DNA of 64,000 nt from Capsicum annuum (taxonomy: Eukaryota; Streptophyta; Magnoliopsida; Solanales; Solanaceae): assembly GCF_002878395.1 (NCBI RefSeq), contig NC_061115.1:155032064-155096063 (forward strand). The letters are read 5' to 3'. Each line of letters opens with the position of its first letter. The first letter of the stretch is position 1. The notes under the pieces were generated by a model. It made no database searches and had not been told where the DNA came from. It was given only the letters and a program-made list of their open reading frames with translations. This document shows, piece after piece, positions 7,999-19,430 of the stretch. The position numbers and the translations under genes were made by a program.

Positions 7999-10240
7999 TG
8001 TAACACCCCGCATTTCGGGCTACAAAATAGACCATGATTCCGATGCGTTGATAATCCATTCAAGCTTGAATTTAGACCATAGACGTCCTTTGACTCAAGG
8101 ACTAGTTGAAAACTACTTCGATCGATTAAGTTTAAGTGGACATTATAATTTGTGTCAATTTTTATCGACCATGACTCTTTGTATATGTCGAATTAGAGAA
8201 CCTACAATGTGTAAAATGATAGGTTTTTGAGTTAGATTTCCAATGATACCAACTTTTCTAAAATCCGGCACCCGAGCAAGAAGTTATGGCCTTTCAAAGT
8301 AGTATGCATCCCCTAACCAATCACACATGGCCATTGGAAAGCATATTCGGCGCCTATGTTTAGCATAGGCGGTGCCTATGTAAACATAGGCGATATCATA
8401 TGCGGCGCCTATTTAATGGTTTCAAGTGACTTAAGTACTCTATTTTTGGGGCAAAATGGTCCTTTTCCCACCCTTATTCAGCCATAAACACGAAATTCAG
8501 TCCCCAATTCTCCAAAATACATCCACATTCATCTAAAAATTCTCAAGAACACTCCCAAGGGTTTCAAACTAAAAACCCAAATAAATCAAGATTCAACCGT
8601 GGGTTTTCAAAATCGATTAGAGATTCGGAATACCCAATCCACAGGATTCAAGAAGCACCCATTATTTTCCGAAATAGAGGTACGCAGGGTTTTCCTAAAT
8701 TCTCATGGGCATAAAAAAATCATGTTTTAGAATGGGGTTTTTGAATCTATATATATATTCATGTATTAAATGTTTAAATATCATTGTTTTGGTCCTTTGA
8801 CCTTCCCCAAAGTGATTTGAGAATATGTATGTATGAAAACATATATTTAAGAATGAATTCTTGTTGAGAGCATGACTTTTGGTGAATTCCCTCTTATTAT
8901 GAATTTTCAGATTTTTCATAGCGTATGAATTGTTTTTGCAATGAATTCTTGAAAAAAATATATTAAATGGTTGAACTTTTGTTATGATTTAAAGGTTGTT
9001 TTAAATCACTAAAGAGGGAATTTAGCATGAATGTTTAATGTTCATAATGCATGTAATAAAAGAGTGCATGATTTGCTAAAGGCACTAGACCATCATATGT
9101 TTGATGAAGTTTTTACATGATTTTGACTTGAGTTTCGGAACACGAAATCTTCTATATCAGTTGCATGTTTTTGGGTGGTCTAAGCTTTGCTTTAAATGAA
9201 AGATTTATTTTAATGTATTATGGCTTAGAAATCATGACTTACAAGTCTTGGTATGAATATGCCAAACTCAGAAAATGCCAGAACAGACACAGACGAATAC
9301 AAAAATCAGACTTTATCAGATTTGCGTTTTAGAACCACAGAATGATGCATGTCAGAAAAGGCTAAAATAGGGCATAAAGAGAGCTTAGTTGGTTCCCCAA
9401 AGAAGGCGTGATTTCAAAAAACTCTTTGCCTAAAACCATGGTTTGCCGACCCGGGTATATTATTACATGCTGACTTAAGTGTCATGTGGTGTATTAGATT
9501 CAGGAACTCCAACCCTTGCGGCATACTCGGGTTGGAGGCTTCCCCGCCGAGTCAATAGCGGATTCCATATCGCCCGTGGAATATCAGACTTATAGGGGAT
9601 ACCACCTAACTCAGAAGTTATACACAAATCAGAGTTTGAGATTTATAGACAGGTTACATATTTTCAGAAGATGCCCATGTGTTTTTAGAAACTGTTTTAT
9701 GCATAATGTTTGATGAAAATTTTCTTTGACGTATTATATATATATATCTATATATATGTTCAACTACTCTATTTTGGATTGCTTCACGTGCTAGTATAGT
9801 TATGTTGACCCCCCCTCCTTCCAGGTTCTAAGGCACATTCTAGGGGTCCAGATAAATAGTAGAGATTTCAGATCACAGACTGGAGTTTGCAGTGGTAAGA
9901 CTCTATGATTCAGAAGGCCTGGTTATTTCATATTACTACTATTAGTTAGGTTTTCGTCTACTGGGGGCCTTGTCCCAGCTTTTAGACAACTTTGATTAGT
10001 TCATGGTAGAGATTTCGCAGACTGAGTTAGACATTATTATTCAGATATATATTGGATTTCAGTTTTCAGTATTATGATCACATTCAGATTGACCATGTTT
10101 CCGTATTAGATTTCTCTTTCCGCATTACCTTTTATCATATAAATTGTGTGCATGATTAATAGATAGATAGAGAAGGGTGTTCCGGGACTTCATGGTTTGG
10201 GATGCACGTCACGGCTAGGGCCCTGGATCGGGTCGTGACA
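7999..10240 (+). repeat. 3' LTR of element A (2242 bp)
   Basis: Starts TGTAACACCCCG after the polypurine tract and ends GGGTCGTGACA at 10240, giving the canonical TG...CA ends. U3 contains a GGCGCCTATG/CATAGGCG array (8348-8414) followed by a TATTTAA-like stretch. An AT microsatellite lies at about 9737-9757. The next base starts gag DNA of another element on the opposite strand, so the target duplication cannot be tested. Confidence 0.8.
8348..8414 (+). repeat. GGCGCCTATG motif array in element A U3
   Basis: The word GCGCCTATG or its reverse complement CATAGGCG(C) appears about five times in 67 bp, in both orientations, so the stretch can fold into hairpins. It occupies the same LTR position as unrelated arrays in the other families here. 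Confidence 0.7.
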
Positions 10241-11223
10241 GCACCCTGCGCCTAAAAATTATCACCAGCATGATGATTCCTGTTTTCTAACTAGTAGGGA
10301 GCACTAGAAGAAGGAACTAGAACTCGCCCACTTCTTTTTTTGCCATTTGCCACAATCTCAACCGCCCTAAGACTGAGCACCCCCTGGTAAAAAAACTTGC
10401 TCCTCTTACCCTTCCTATCTCCAAACTCTGCCCGCTTCCTCTTTTTATCCTGCACTTGTTGCATACGAATAGTCAACCTAGAGATGTCCATATCCTTGAT
10501 TATCAAGGTATTATTTCTCTCCAAAATCAAATCCCGATTTAACCCATAACTAAACTTTCTCATTCTAGCTCACATGTCAGCCACCAAATCAGGAGCATAC
10601 CTTGGCAATTGATGAAACTTCAAGGCATATTCCTTGACAAATATTCTCCCCTGCTTGAGATTCACAAAATCCTCAATCTTTGCTTCCCTCAACTCTTAAG
10701 GAAAGAAACAATCCAGAAAAGCAACATAGAAGACATCCCATGAGGATGACTATTCCACATATCCTCTATCCCTATCTTTCTCTTCATACCACTAATATGC
10801 AACCTCTTTAAGCTGAAGAGCTATAAATTTTACCCCCTCCACATTGGTAGCCTGCATCACCCAAAATATATCCTTCATCTCATCCAAAAAGCCCTGTGGA
10901 TTCTCCTCCACCTCCACTCCAAAAAAAGTAAGAGGACCCATCTTCATAAATTAGACAACCCTTATAGCCTCAATAGATAAATCACTAGACAAATAACGCT
11001 CAGCCTGAGCAACAACCAGGTTAGCAATAACATGAATAGACTGATGAAATTCTGCATTAGGCACCTTGATTTGAGGAGGAATAGTAGCAACCTATGGAAC
11101 TCAAGAACTATCAGGGATAGTACCATGAGATTGAAGATGAACCCTTGAAGTATGATGCACCCCCTCAGCATTACCCTCAAATGAGATAGAAGAATTTCTT
11201 TGTATTTCAGATCTACGAGGCAT
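10241..11223 (-). pseudogene. gag: Element I: gag (B family), 3'-truncated
   Basis: On the minus strand gag starts with ATG at 11223, giving MPRRSEIQ. Later parts include the motif block ending at about 10440 (GLNRDLILE, IKDMDISRL) and a basic KRKR-rich linker before the zinc knuckle. The same words occur in element B near 39120-39300, so I and B are one family. Gag forms the particle shell. Several frameshifts and stops occur. The gene is cut at 10240/10241, where element A's LTR ends. Confidence 0.75.
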
Positions 11224-11418
11224 GATCTGAATGATGAACAAACAAAGATTAAAGAAGATTCTGGGACTGAGTCTCCAATCTTGAAAAGAGGATACCAAGA
11301 AAGTAAAACATTCCTAAATACATTATAGCCTCTCATTTATGAGTGTGGTATGCTACATGCCTTTAAAAGAGACTCTACTCAACACGACTTTATGGATTCC
11401 CAATTGACCATGAACTTA
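11224..11418 (-). other. Element I leader between primer site and gag
   Basis: Matches the leader of element B (38256-38450) word for word in many places, for example the GTTGAGTAGAGTCTC block and the CACACTCATAA block. It is not coding. Confidence 0.65.
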
Positions 11419-11432
11419 GGTTCTGATATCAA
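11419..11432 (-). other. Primer binding site of element I
   Basis: Minus strand TTGATATCAGAACC, two G-to-A type changes from TTGGTATCAGAGCC, the site complementary to the 3' end of initiator tRNA-Met used by many plant gypsy elements. It lies 2 bp from the LTR end. Confidence 0.7.
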
Positions 11433-11434
11433 CT

Positions 11435-12933
11435 TCGCACAACCCACCCTAGAGCCTTGTTGTAATGGGCATACCAGGTCTGACCGGAGACCACCCCCAT
11501 TACCCAACCTAAACTCCAGCTGCCTGCCCTTTGTTGGCTGAATTTTGAGCATGTAACAAAATAATGTACAACTCACATAAAGACTCTGGGAATAGATTAC
11601 AATCATGACCGACCCAACCAAGTCCAACCATCTCATACAAATAATCCAGTCTTAACAAACCATGCCAAAACAAAGGCTATAAATATTTATCAATACTACA
11701 CTGACAACCAAACCCAATAATACTACTCAAAATGAGAACTAGTCTAACATCTCACAGGTCATACGTGATATGGGATCTATATTTTGCATAATTAAGTATA
11801 TCCCAAAAGTAAATAATCATAAAATAACCTAACAATACTCAATATTAAGAAATAAGGGAAAAAAGGATCCAAAATGTACCGACTACCTCATGTGCCAATC
11901 CATAACCAGCCTACCATAAATCATGCCATAATAATAATAATAATAATAATAAAATAATAAAGTAACCAGTTAATATGAAAAAATAATTATCTAATCACCC
12001 CCATAAGCCTTAAAGGAACATGAAAACACACCGCAAACAACAATCATAACCTGTACCTATACAACCCCTATAAGATTGATGGATACAGGTGCCAAACAAT
12101 AATATTGGTGATAGGTAATATATATGAATAAATTCTAGTAAAGAAAATAACATGGTGATGGAATATGATCCAATACCATCTACAATAGAGTCCTATAACA
12201 TACCAAGTGTATAAATATCCTCCAGCTCAGTAGATCACAAAGATAGGACCTACGACGACCATCCTTCTACAGTATCATGCCTTATCAAAAGAAGGGGACT
12301 ACAGAGGATTTGAGATATTAGAATACACTACTTGGTACTAAACCAGGACTTTTATAATCTTTCATAATAAATTAACTCCATCTAGTACTAGATATATTCA
12401 TCTAGTATCATAAGGCATGCCAGATTCAAGCATGAACTAAATGAGTAAATATCTACAAATGCATTATTCGAGATAAAATCTAGAACTAAAATAGTGTAGT
12501 AATTTAGAAAGGAGCAAAATCTCCCTCAACCAAAGTGAGTAAGTAGTGGTAAAAGAGAGTGGATAAAAAATGGACCAAAAAGCAACCTTGATCTAAATTT
12601 CCAAAGTAATATGTTTAATTTAAAAGATCATAAGTCATTAATAAAGGTGGTACAACTTCCATTAAAAGAATTAGTTTTAAAGTTGAAAACAGGAATAAAT
12701 CTCTTTTTGGAAATCAGTAGTAGAACAAATGTATCTATTAAAATCGAGCCACTAATCAATGTGAATGGTAAATATATGCATGCCATTACAACTATCCAAA
12801 TAATGTAACCACGGGAGTCTAAGCGTCTATAAGATAAGTCACTAATCAATCAAAGTATAGGGGACTGACCTGGCATCCAACTAATATCATAATCATGGCC
12901 CCAGGCCCAATAATATATAACTATATAATATAT
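11435..12933 (-). repeat. Element I 5' LTR fragment
   Basis: The minus-strand LTR ends next to the primer site and its last 150 bp resemble the end of element B's LTR at 38095-38240. Farther out similarity is weak. The outer part is lost where a plus-strand LTR of the H family begins at about 12934. An ATA/TAA trinucleotide run lies at about 11926-11955. Confidence 0.6.
11926..11955. repeat. (TAA)n microsatellite
   Basis: About nine trinucleotide units, ending in a mixed AT-rich stretch. Confidence 0.7.
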
Positions 12934-14590
12934 TTTTAATGACCCTCCAGGCTATTTTTTACATTTACAGTCATTTTTAATATTTAAAGCATTCTTATAG
13001 TTGTCCAAAGTCATTTATAACTTGCTGGAACTGACAGTTCGATTATCGAAAAATTTGTTTATTTTATAGAATCAATTTCCTATTTTAACGCCTTTACTGG
13101 TTCAAATTGGCTACTGGACGAAAACATCAGTTAAACAACCTTATATGACAATTCATATAGTTCTAAAAGCCCAAAAATATCGATTTTAGGTTGGGTTGAC
13201 CCTTGGTTCGGGTCCTAAGGCTCCCGACCTCATTTTAGGCTATTGTCCAAAAGTTAAGAAATAAGGCAAGTAGGTGTGGAACACACTTTTGGTCATAGCA
13301 ACCTCATATAGAAAATTCAAATTTTATATTGAGTTTGAAACATTGAATTTTATAGGGTAGAATAGTTCATTAGCGTATAAGGGATTCCAAATGAATCTTG
13401 AAGTGTTGGCGGAGACTTAGAAAAATTCCAAGTCTCCAATTGGTATATGTTATCTGGTGTTATCGCTAAATTGGACCTTTAGGTGATTTAGATTAGGGTG
13501 CTCTAGTGGCCCATTGGGCGCTTTAGCGGCCTTAGCTTATCCAACAGACATTATTTTAGCAGCTTGGCCCATGGGGATAGGTACCACTTTAGCTGAACCT
13601 ACGCACTTTTGTAGTGACTGCTAAAGCGGTCCAAGGCCCGATTTAGCGGCACATAGTGCTTATTCATTCCCCTTCTTACCCGATTTCTTCCCACTTTTCA
13701 CCCATTCTCAAGAGAGTAAAACCCTAAATGGTGTGGAAACTTGGGAGAATCATTTGTTCAATAATTATGGAGCTTTAATATCATTAATTTACATGATTCT
13801 TCATCAAATTTATGGTATGATTCCATTAATGTCATGGTTAATTCTTCCTTTTTTTTATAAAATCTGTAGAATCTCTATGGGTAGATTATAGCACCATTAG
13901 ATCTTGGAATTCACCCATTCTTGAGGGTAAATATTCCTTGAACATAGAAGGAAGTTTTGTTGGTATTGAATATGCAATTCTATAAATGGGGCCCCGCTTT
14001 CGATTTTTACATAATTTTGGACCCAAATCATATAGTACAATAAGGGCATCATTATTCTTGTATGGATGAGTAGATTATAATTTTGATAGTGTTGCACCTT
14101 GTGGACGCTTATTGAAAAGGAAAATCAATTATTTAGCAGATTCTTTAGGCTTTTCTTTAACATCTCGGTTGTCTAGGTTTATCTTCTTCATAGATTACAC
14201 TATCTTATAGTATGATTATGATATTATACTTGATATAGGGTAGGATTTAGGTGTTGGAAGTATGAATGAGAATATTTGGATTATTTGAACCATTTAAGGC
14301 TATCTTAAAATCATAAATTTAGTAGTTAGCTTAGTTAATCATGACTTACGTGAATTTGGATTTGTGCCTTTTGTTTAGAATATAAATGCCTTAGTTACTC
14401 AAGCTAGGAGAAATTGCCTTAGTCATTCATGTTTAGGGTGAAATTGGCCTTAGTTTCTTAAGTCAAGGGAAATGGCCTTAGTTTCTATTATTATAGGTGG
14501 TATTGACCTAGTTGTTCATGTCAGAGAAGAATTACTATCTTAGGTCTATTTATGACTTATTCAACATCTAGAAATGAACTTAGTGTAGTA
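12934..14590 (+). repeat. LTR fragment of the H family, plus strand
   Basis: The start (AATGACCCTCCAGG..) aligns with the minus-strand start of element H's LTR at 55685, including the shared TAAAG...CATTTATAAC block near 13010. The U3 has a TTTAGCGGC / GCTAAAGCG array (13500-13655). A pyrimidine-rich AACCCTAAA segment near 13720 marks the probable R/U5 region. No coding part is attached. The right edge near 14590 is approximate. Confidence 0.6.
13500..13655 (+). repeat. TTTAGCGGC motif array
   Basis: CTTTAGCGGC, GCTAAAGCGG, TTTAGCGGC and shorter relatives occur at least five times in about 150 bp of otherwise AT-rich LTR. The array is in the same LTR region as the GC-rich arrays of the other families. 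Confidence 0.6.
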
Positions 14591-15037
14591 CCCCATATAT
14601 TTCTAATCTAGAAAATGAACCATTGTTCCTACATATGAAACCTCATCTCCTGTGATTCATATTTGAGTACATGAATTACTATGAGTATCCTAGTGAGAAA
14701 AGAGCTTATGATGTGTTAAGCGTGTTCATAAGTCACTTAGAGTACGGAAATCTAAGAGCTTTTGAATCTATCAAGTTTTAGTGTTTGATTTCTCAAGAGT
14801 CATCTTTGAACGAGCATAACTTTATTTATATGTGGTATTTTTGTAGATTTAGACCCACCAAATTTTAGAGGATGGAATTAGCATTCCAACGATACCAATT
14901 TTACTAATATCCGACACTCAAGTAAGAAGTTATGGCTTTACAAAGTGAAGTGTGTTGCCTAACAAATCGCCTAAGGCTACTAGAATGGTTATGCCATAAG
15001 TTGTACGACACATAACCTAACTTATTCCATAAGTTAT
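14591..15037 (+). repeat. LTR fragment related to element A LTR
   Basis: The part 14880-14945 (CCAACGATACCAAT, ATATCCGACACTCAAG, AAGAAGTTATGGC) resembles element A's LTR at about 8235-8295. It appears to be the U3 of another gypsy LTR into which element D inserted at 15037/15038. Confidence 0.5.
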
Positions 15038-15263
15038 TGTAATACCCCAAAGATTTTTAACGAATTTCGTCCCAAGAATTCCTTTTATTAGCTTCTAAAG
15101 TGAGGGATAATTATTCGATGAGGAATAATAAAGGTTTTCACTTTTTGTTATATGGAAAATTCAATAAGCTTCCATCGACATATGATTCGCTTAAATCTGA
15201 TAAGTGGGTAAGAAGTTATGACTATTTCAAGTTCCTATCTTAAAAAAGTGCCATATTAATCAG

Positions 15264-15512
15264 TGGCACGCCGCGCCACAAGAGGAAATGGCATTTGGCA
15301 ATTTCCAGTAGGTGTCCGTGATTATTGCACGTCGTACCAGCACTCAAATTTAGAATTGTCCTTTTTCCAGTGTCTTAGCGCGATTTCCCCTGCATCGTGC
15401 CAAAGTTCCAGGTCACAAAGAAAGGGCCAATGTGATGGCTTTGAGTTGCGCCATCCCTCAATTTTCCAATTGTCAATTTCCAGTGACATGACGCGATAAC
15501 ACCGCGTCGCTC
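15264..15512 (+). repeat. GCGCGA / CGCGCC motif array in D U3
   Basis: CGCCGCGCC, GCGCGATTTCCCC, GACGCGATA and CACCGCGTCGC recur in an otherwise AT-rich LTR, ending about 75 bp before the TATTTAAA box. The same array, partly decayed, is present at 22980-23230 and about 60045-60240. Confidence 0.65.
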
Positions 15513-15587
15513 CAGGGGCCCAGTTTGGAAAAATTTTACTGAAATTAAATAACGCATCTAGGGTTAAAAGGGTCAATTTGCTACCCC

Positions 15588-15595
15588 TATTTAAA
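15588..15595 (+). promoter_or_regulatory. Probable TATA box of element D
   Basis: TATTTAAA, matching TACTTAAA at 23303-23310 in the 3' LTR. It lies downstream of the GC-rich array and upstream of the conserved leader part with AAGCTAGGGTTTC. Confidence 0.55.
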
Positions 15596-16487
15596 CCCAA
15601 AACATATGATTTAGCTATTCTTCACCCAAAATATACTATTTTCTCTTAAGTTTCTCCCAAGAACAAGCTAGGGTTTCTATTAGAGATTCAAAATCAAGAA
15701 GGTTTCACCATCAATCTTCACAAAATAATTAACTAAGGTATGCATAGTGTTCATTCATGGACTCCTTTTGTCCATGAAGCCCAAGAATCCCTTTTCCAAA
15801 TTCAAGTTATGGATTTTCTTATGAAGTTCATAATTAGTCTACTTTTGTTTATGTTGATAATGAGTAATTGAATTGTATTCCATGAATGAGTGTTAAATTC
15901 CATATGTATTGATTTGTAACTGTGTAGATTCATGAAACCCTAGGACAAAACCCTTGAATGACTAAATTGGAGTTGAATTACGATAGTTAATTGTTGTATG
16001 ATGTTGTTTACACATTCTATGCCTACTATATGTTTGGTTGAATGCCTAGATGAAGGGAAAGTGTCTCATTAGCATGATATCATGAAATCCCCATGTACGT
16101 ACAAGCTTATGCCTATCATATGTTTGATGAAATACTTCAGTAAATGTATTATGATGATTATTATGTATTCAAGTAAGTCATGCTTTATCAGTTTCCTTAC
16201 ATCGAGACCTCGGGGTACTTGTACCTAAAATATTAGCTGTGTACCTAGAGCCATGTCATGTTTTCACGATACTCTCAGTCAAGCTATAAATCCTTAGACT
16301 TCAAATAGTCTTATGACTCAGGAAAAATCTCCATGATCTCATGACTCAGTTAGTTGTCAGATATCCATAGTATTCAGTCACTCAACAGAACTTAGTAATT
16401 CTGCTCATGTTTAGTTCAGTAAATCATGTTCAGTTTCCATTCAGATAGGAGTAGGAATTAGCACCGAGTGAATGCAAGGATGGGGAC

Positions 16488-16670
16488 ACACACTATCAGA
16501 TGAGGGTGCAATCCTTAGAAGTCATCCTTGCATTCCAAAACTATGTAGCCAGCATAGGTTGAGCCATAAAAACTATCTGATGAGGGTTGATGAGGTGGAT
16601 AGGCACTGTCAAATAATGGCCCCACTATTCTCTTTTAGGGACACTATCAGATAAGGGTCGCCTACAACTT
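16488..16670 (+). repeat. Dispersed CACTGTCAGATGAGGGT repeats in D LTR
   Basis: Four spaced copies of a 17 bp word, with one or two changes each, lie at about 16490, 16570, 16608 and 16647. The same set occurs in the 3' LTR (24205-24375) and in D2 (61282-61452), where it is best preserved. Confidence 0.7.
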
Positions 16671-17637
16671 GTCCTTACTAGTGGTACGGTATGGACACCT
16701 TCCAATTGGGGTTACAGATTAGACCCCAACTCAGCCATAATGGCATATCATATCAGGGGTATGTTGGTTGAATACTACCTCTCATAGTTTCAGTACTAGT
16801 CTCAGTAAAAGAACTCAGATAGTTCTTCAGATTTAAGACTATCAGATACTGTCAACTCAGATACAGTAAGGAACTCAAATAGTTCCATCAGATTCAAGAC
16901 TGTCAAATACAATCATCCATGTTATCAGTTATAGTTAGATACAAATCTTTATGCTATCAGTTATATCAGTTATTAGTATGTCATATCATCAGTATTCTGA
17001 TTTAGTAATGATGATATCATAGTGTCAGTTACAGTTACGTATTTATGTATGCATTCTCGTATTCATGTTAGACATTCAGCTATCATTATTCATGCATGTT
17101 AACCCTTGCATTAGCCTACTTTATATGTATACTCAGTACATTACATTGTACTGACACATTTGCGCTATGGTTCTTTCTTTTTATGTTACACCATAGGTTT
17201 AGAGACACGAGTTCCAGATCAGTAGTAGATTCTAGTCTCAGCAATTAGAATAGAAATGAGTCCTCATCCTTCGAGGACATGATTATTTCTCTACTATTTC
17301 ATTGATTAGTTATTAGGTGGATTTAGTTAGGGACATGTCCCATTAACTCCTTATTCAGATTATTCAGATAGTAGAGGCTTTCAGACTAGATACAGACTAT
17401 TATGTTTCAGACTTCAGTGTTTACACTTTTGTTTTAGGTATTATATTACCCCACAAATGTTATATCATCCATGTTATGTTCAGTATTGAACCTTATGTCC
17501 TTTTAGTGCATATTTCTATATTATTTAGTATTTTATACAGTATACAGGTACAGATATCAATCATGGGTTAGCTTGTGGTCCTTCAGTGTCATGAGCACCG
17601 TGTAGCATTCCGGTTCAGCAAATCGGGGTGTTACAAA

Positions 17638-17651
17638 CTTGTTATTAGAGC
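17638..17651 (+). other. Primer binding site of element D
   Basis: TTGTTATTAGAGCC, a decayed form of TTGGTATCAGAGCC (initiator tRNA-Met type), 2-3 bp after the LTR end. Confidence 0.75.
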
Positions 17652-17838
17652 CTAAGGTACAATAGAGTCCTAGGAAGTATGAAATCCACATCTAGTAGAG
17701 TTTTGTGCATGGGTGTATTGCACACCACATTTATATGCAAGAGGCTATGAGATATTTAGGAATAGTTTCCCATGTTGTTCCAGTGAGCATAATCACAAGT
17801 CAATCTCTTAGTCCAATCTATTTCTTCTCTTTATTTTA

Positions 17839-18900
17839 GAATATACCTTAGCCCAAAGAACATTTGGGCGATCATGTTTCTTATGCGAAGTTCAGGACCG
17901 CATTTACCACTCTTTCTCAGTCAGTAGCTTCCCATAATAAGCGACCAGTTGTTGTTTTGGCCGACCCAGTAGCTAACATAGCTGCAGATAGGATTCGAGA
18001 CTTCACCCAAATGAATCCTCCATCCTTCCATGGGTTTAAAGTAGATAAAGACCCTCAAGAATTTATTGATCAAGTTTAGAAAGTGACTGGCATCATATTG
18101 GTGACTACTATTGAGAGTGATGAGTTAGCCTCATACCAGTTATAGGATGTGGCTCATACTTAGTTTAAACAGTGGAAATCAGAAAGGTCAGATGATACAA
18201 GTCCTATAGAGTGGGAGAAGTTTGTCACTGCATTCTTAGACAGATTATTTCCCCAATAGCTTAGAGAGGCTAAGGTGCTAGACTTTATCAACCTCAGGAA
18301 GGTCAATATGATGGTGAAAGAGTATTCTATAAAGTTCACTCAATTAGCCAGATATGCCCCTCATGTGGTTGTAGATGGCAGAGCCAAGATGAGTAAGTTC
18401 GTTTCAAGGGTAAATGATAGCGTGGTTAATGAGTGCAGATCTACCATGCTAAATAGTGACATGGCTTTATCTAGAATTATGACCCATGCTCAGTATATAG
18501 AGGAGCAGAAGATTAAACAGTGGGAAAAGAAGAATAAGAAAGTTAGGAAAGGTAGGTTCAATTTTAGTCAGCGCAAATCAGAAGGAGGAAACCGTTCTCA
18601 GTTTCATCCTAAGTTATAAGTTCTAGCTCCTTCTTCAGTCAGTGCTCCAGCTCCTAAGTTTAGAGATAGAGTGATAGGCTCTAAGTCTCAGGGTAGTGTC
18701 ATCAATGCCCGAACTAATCCCCTTTATCAGACTTGTGGTAAGAACCACAAGGGTGCTCGCAGAGCTGGCAGCAATGTCTGTTTCAATTATGGCAAGCTAG
18801 GTCACAGAGTCAAAGACTGCCCTCAGTTAGGTTATCAGATTCATCTCCGCTCCTCAGCTCAATTCGGTCACCCGAATTAGCAAGGTACCACCACCAGTGC
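17839..18900 (+). pseudogene. gag: Element D: gag
   Basis: Capsid/nucleocapsid protein. The frame begins near 17839 without a clear ATG; the expected start lies in the NIPPRR-like block that D2 keeps at 62453. Motifs: VSYAKFRTAFTTL, MNPPSFHGFKVDKDPQEF, LDRLFPQ, LREAKVLDFINL, YSIKFTQLARYAP and the zinc knuckle CFNYGKLGHRVKDC near 18778-18820, whose second Cys is Tyr. Stops at 18077, 18143, 18161 and 18619 lie in one frame. Comparison with D2 shows that at least two of them (18143, 18161) are C-to-T or G-to-A changes of codons D2 still has. Confidence 0.85.
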
Positions 18901-18954
18901 TACTAGCGGGAAACGCGCAAATAGACTATATGCTCTTTAGACCTGATAAGATCA

Positions 18955-19430
18955 GGAAAATTCTCTTAATGTAGTTACTGGTACATTATAGATCTTTCAT
19001 GTGCATTTTTATGCTTTGCTAAATCTAGGAGCTTCTTTGTCTTTTATTACTCCTTATATAACAGTTGATTTCAGAATCAGTCCTAAAATTCTAGCAGATC
19101 CTTTCTCAGTATCTACCTTAGTGGGCAAAACCATCATAGCCCGATGGGTATACAGGAACTACCCGGTTATGATATTTCAGAAAGTTACTTTAGCAAACTT
19201 AGTCAAATTAGAGATGACTGATTTTGATGTCATTCTCAGCATGGATTGGCTTCATTTCTCCTATGCCATAGTTGAATGCCAAAATAGAATAGTCCAGTTT
19301 TAGTTTCCAAATGAACCCGTCCATGAGTGGAAGGGTTGGGTATCCATCCACTTTCAGGGGTCAGCTTATTTCCTACCTTCAGGCAAGGAAAATGATATCT
19401 AAAAGATGTGCCTATCATTTTGTTTGAGTT
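18955..19430 (+). pseudogene. pol: Element D: aspartic protease
   Basis: The protease loop reads LLNLGASLSFITPY near 19017-19058, with Asn in place of the catalytic Asp. The flap and DVILSMDWL motif follow. The open frame 19001-19303 ends in TAG. A frameshift near 19335 leads to the [16 protein letters not shown] block and to a TGA at 19425-19427. Confidence 0.8.

Larger units (their letters stand above)
4201..10240 (+). mobile_element. Ty3/gypsy chromovirus-type element A, 5'-truncated
   Basis: Order on the plus strand: gag zinc knuckle, protease, RT, RNase H, integrase, chromodomain-like tail, polypurine tract, LTR. This order and the C-terminal chromodomain-like segment place it among plant chromoviruses, probably Tekay/Del group. 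The 5' LTR, primer site and most of gag are missing; the left edge joins copia DNA at about 4200. One reading frame persists from about 4202 to about 7385, interrupted by roughly a dozen stops but with no frameshift that I can see. Confidence 0.85.
15038..17635 (+). repeat. 5' LTR of element D (2598 bp)
   Basis: Begins TGTAATACCCC and ends GGGGTGTTACA, with inverted terminal words TGTAA/TTACA. It is followed at once by the primer site. The 5 bp before it are GTTAT; the right-hand copy is not available because the 3' LTR is truncated. Confidence 0.88.

Noticed and set aside
10962..11336. 124-codon minus-strand open frame rich in Leu
   Set aside because: It is an off-frame reading of element I's gag and leader.
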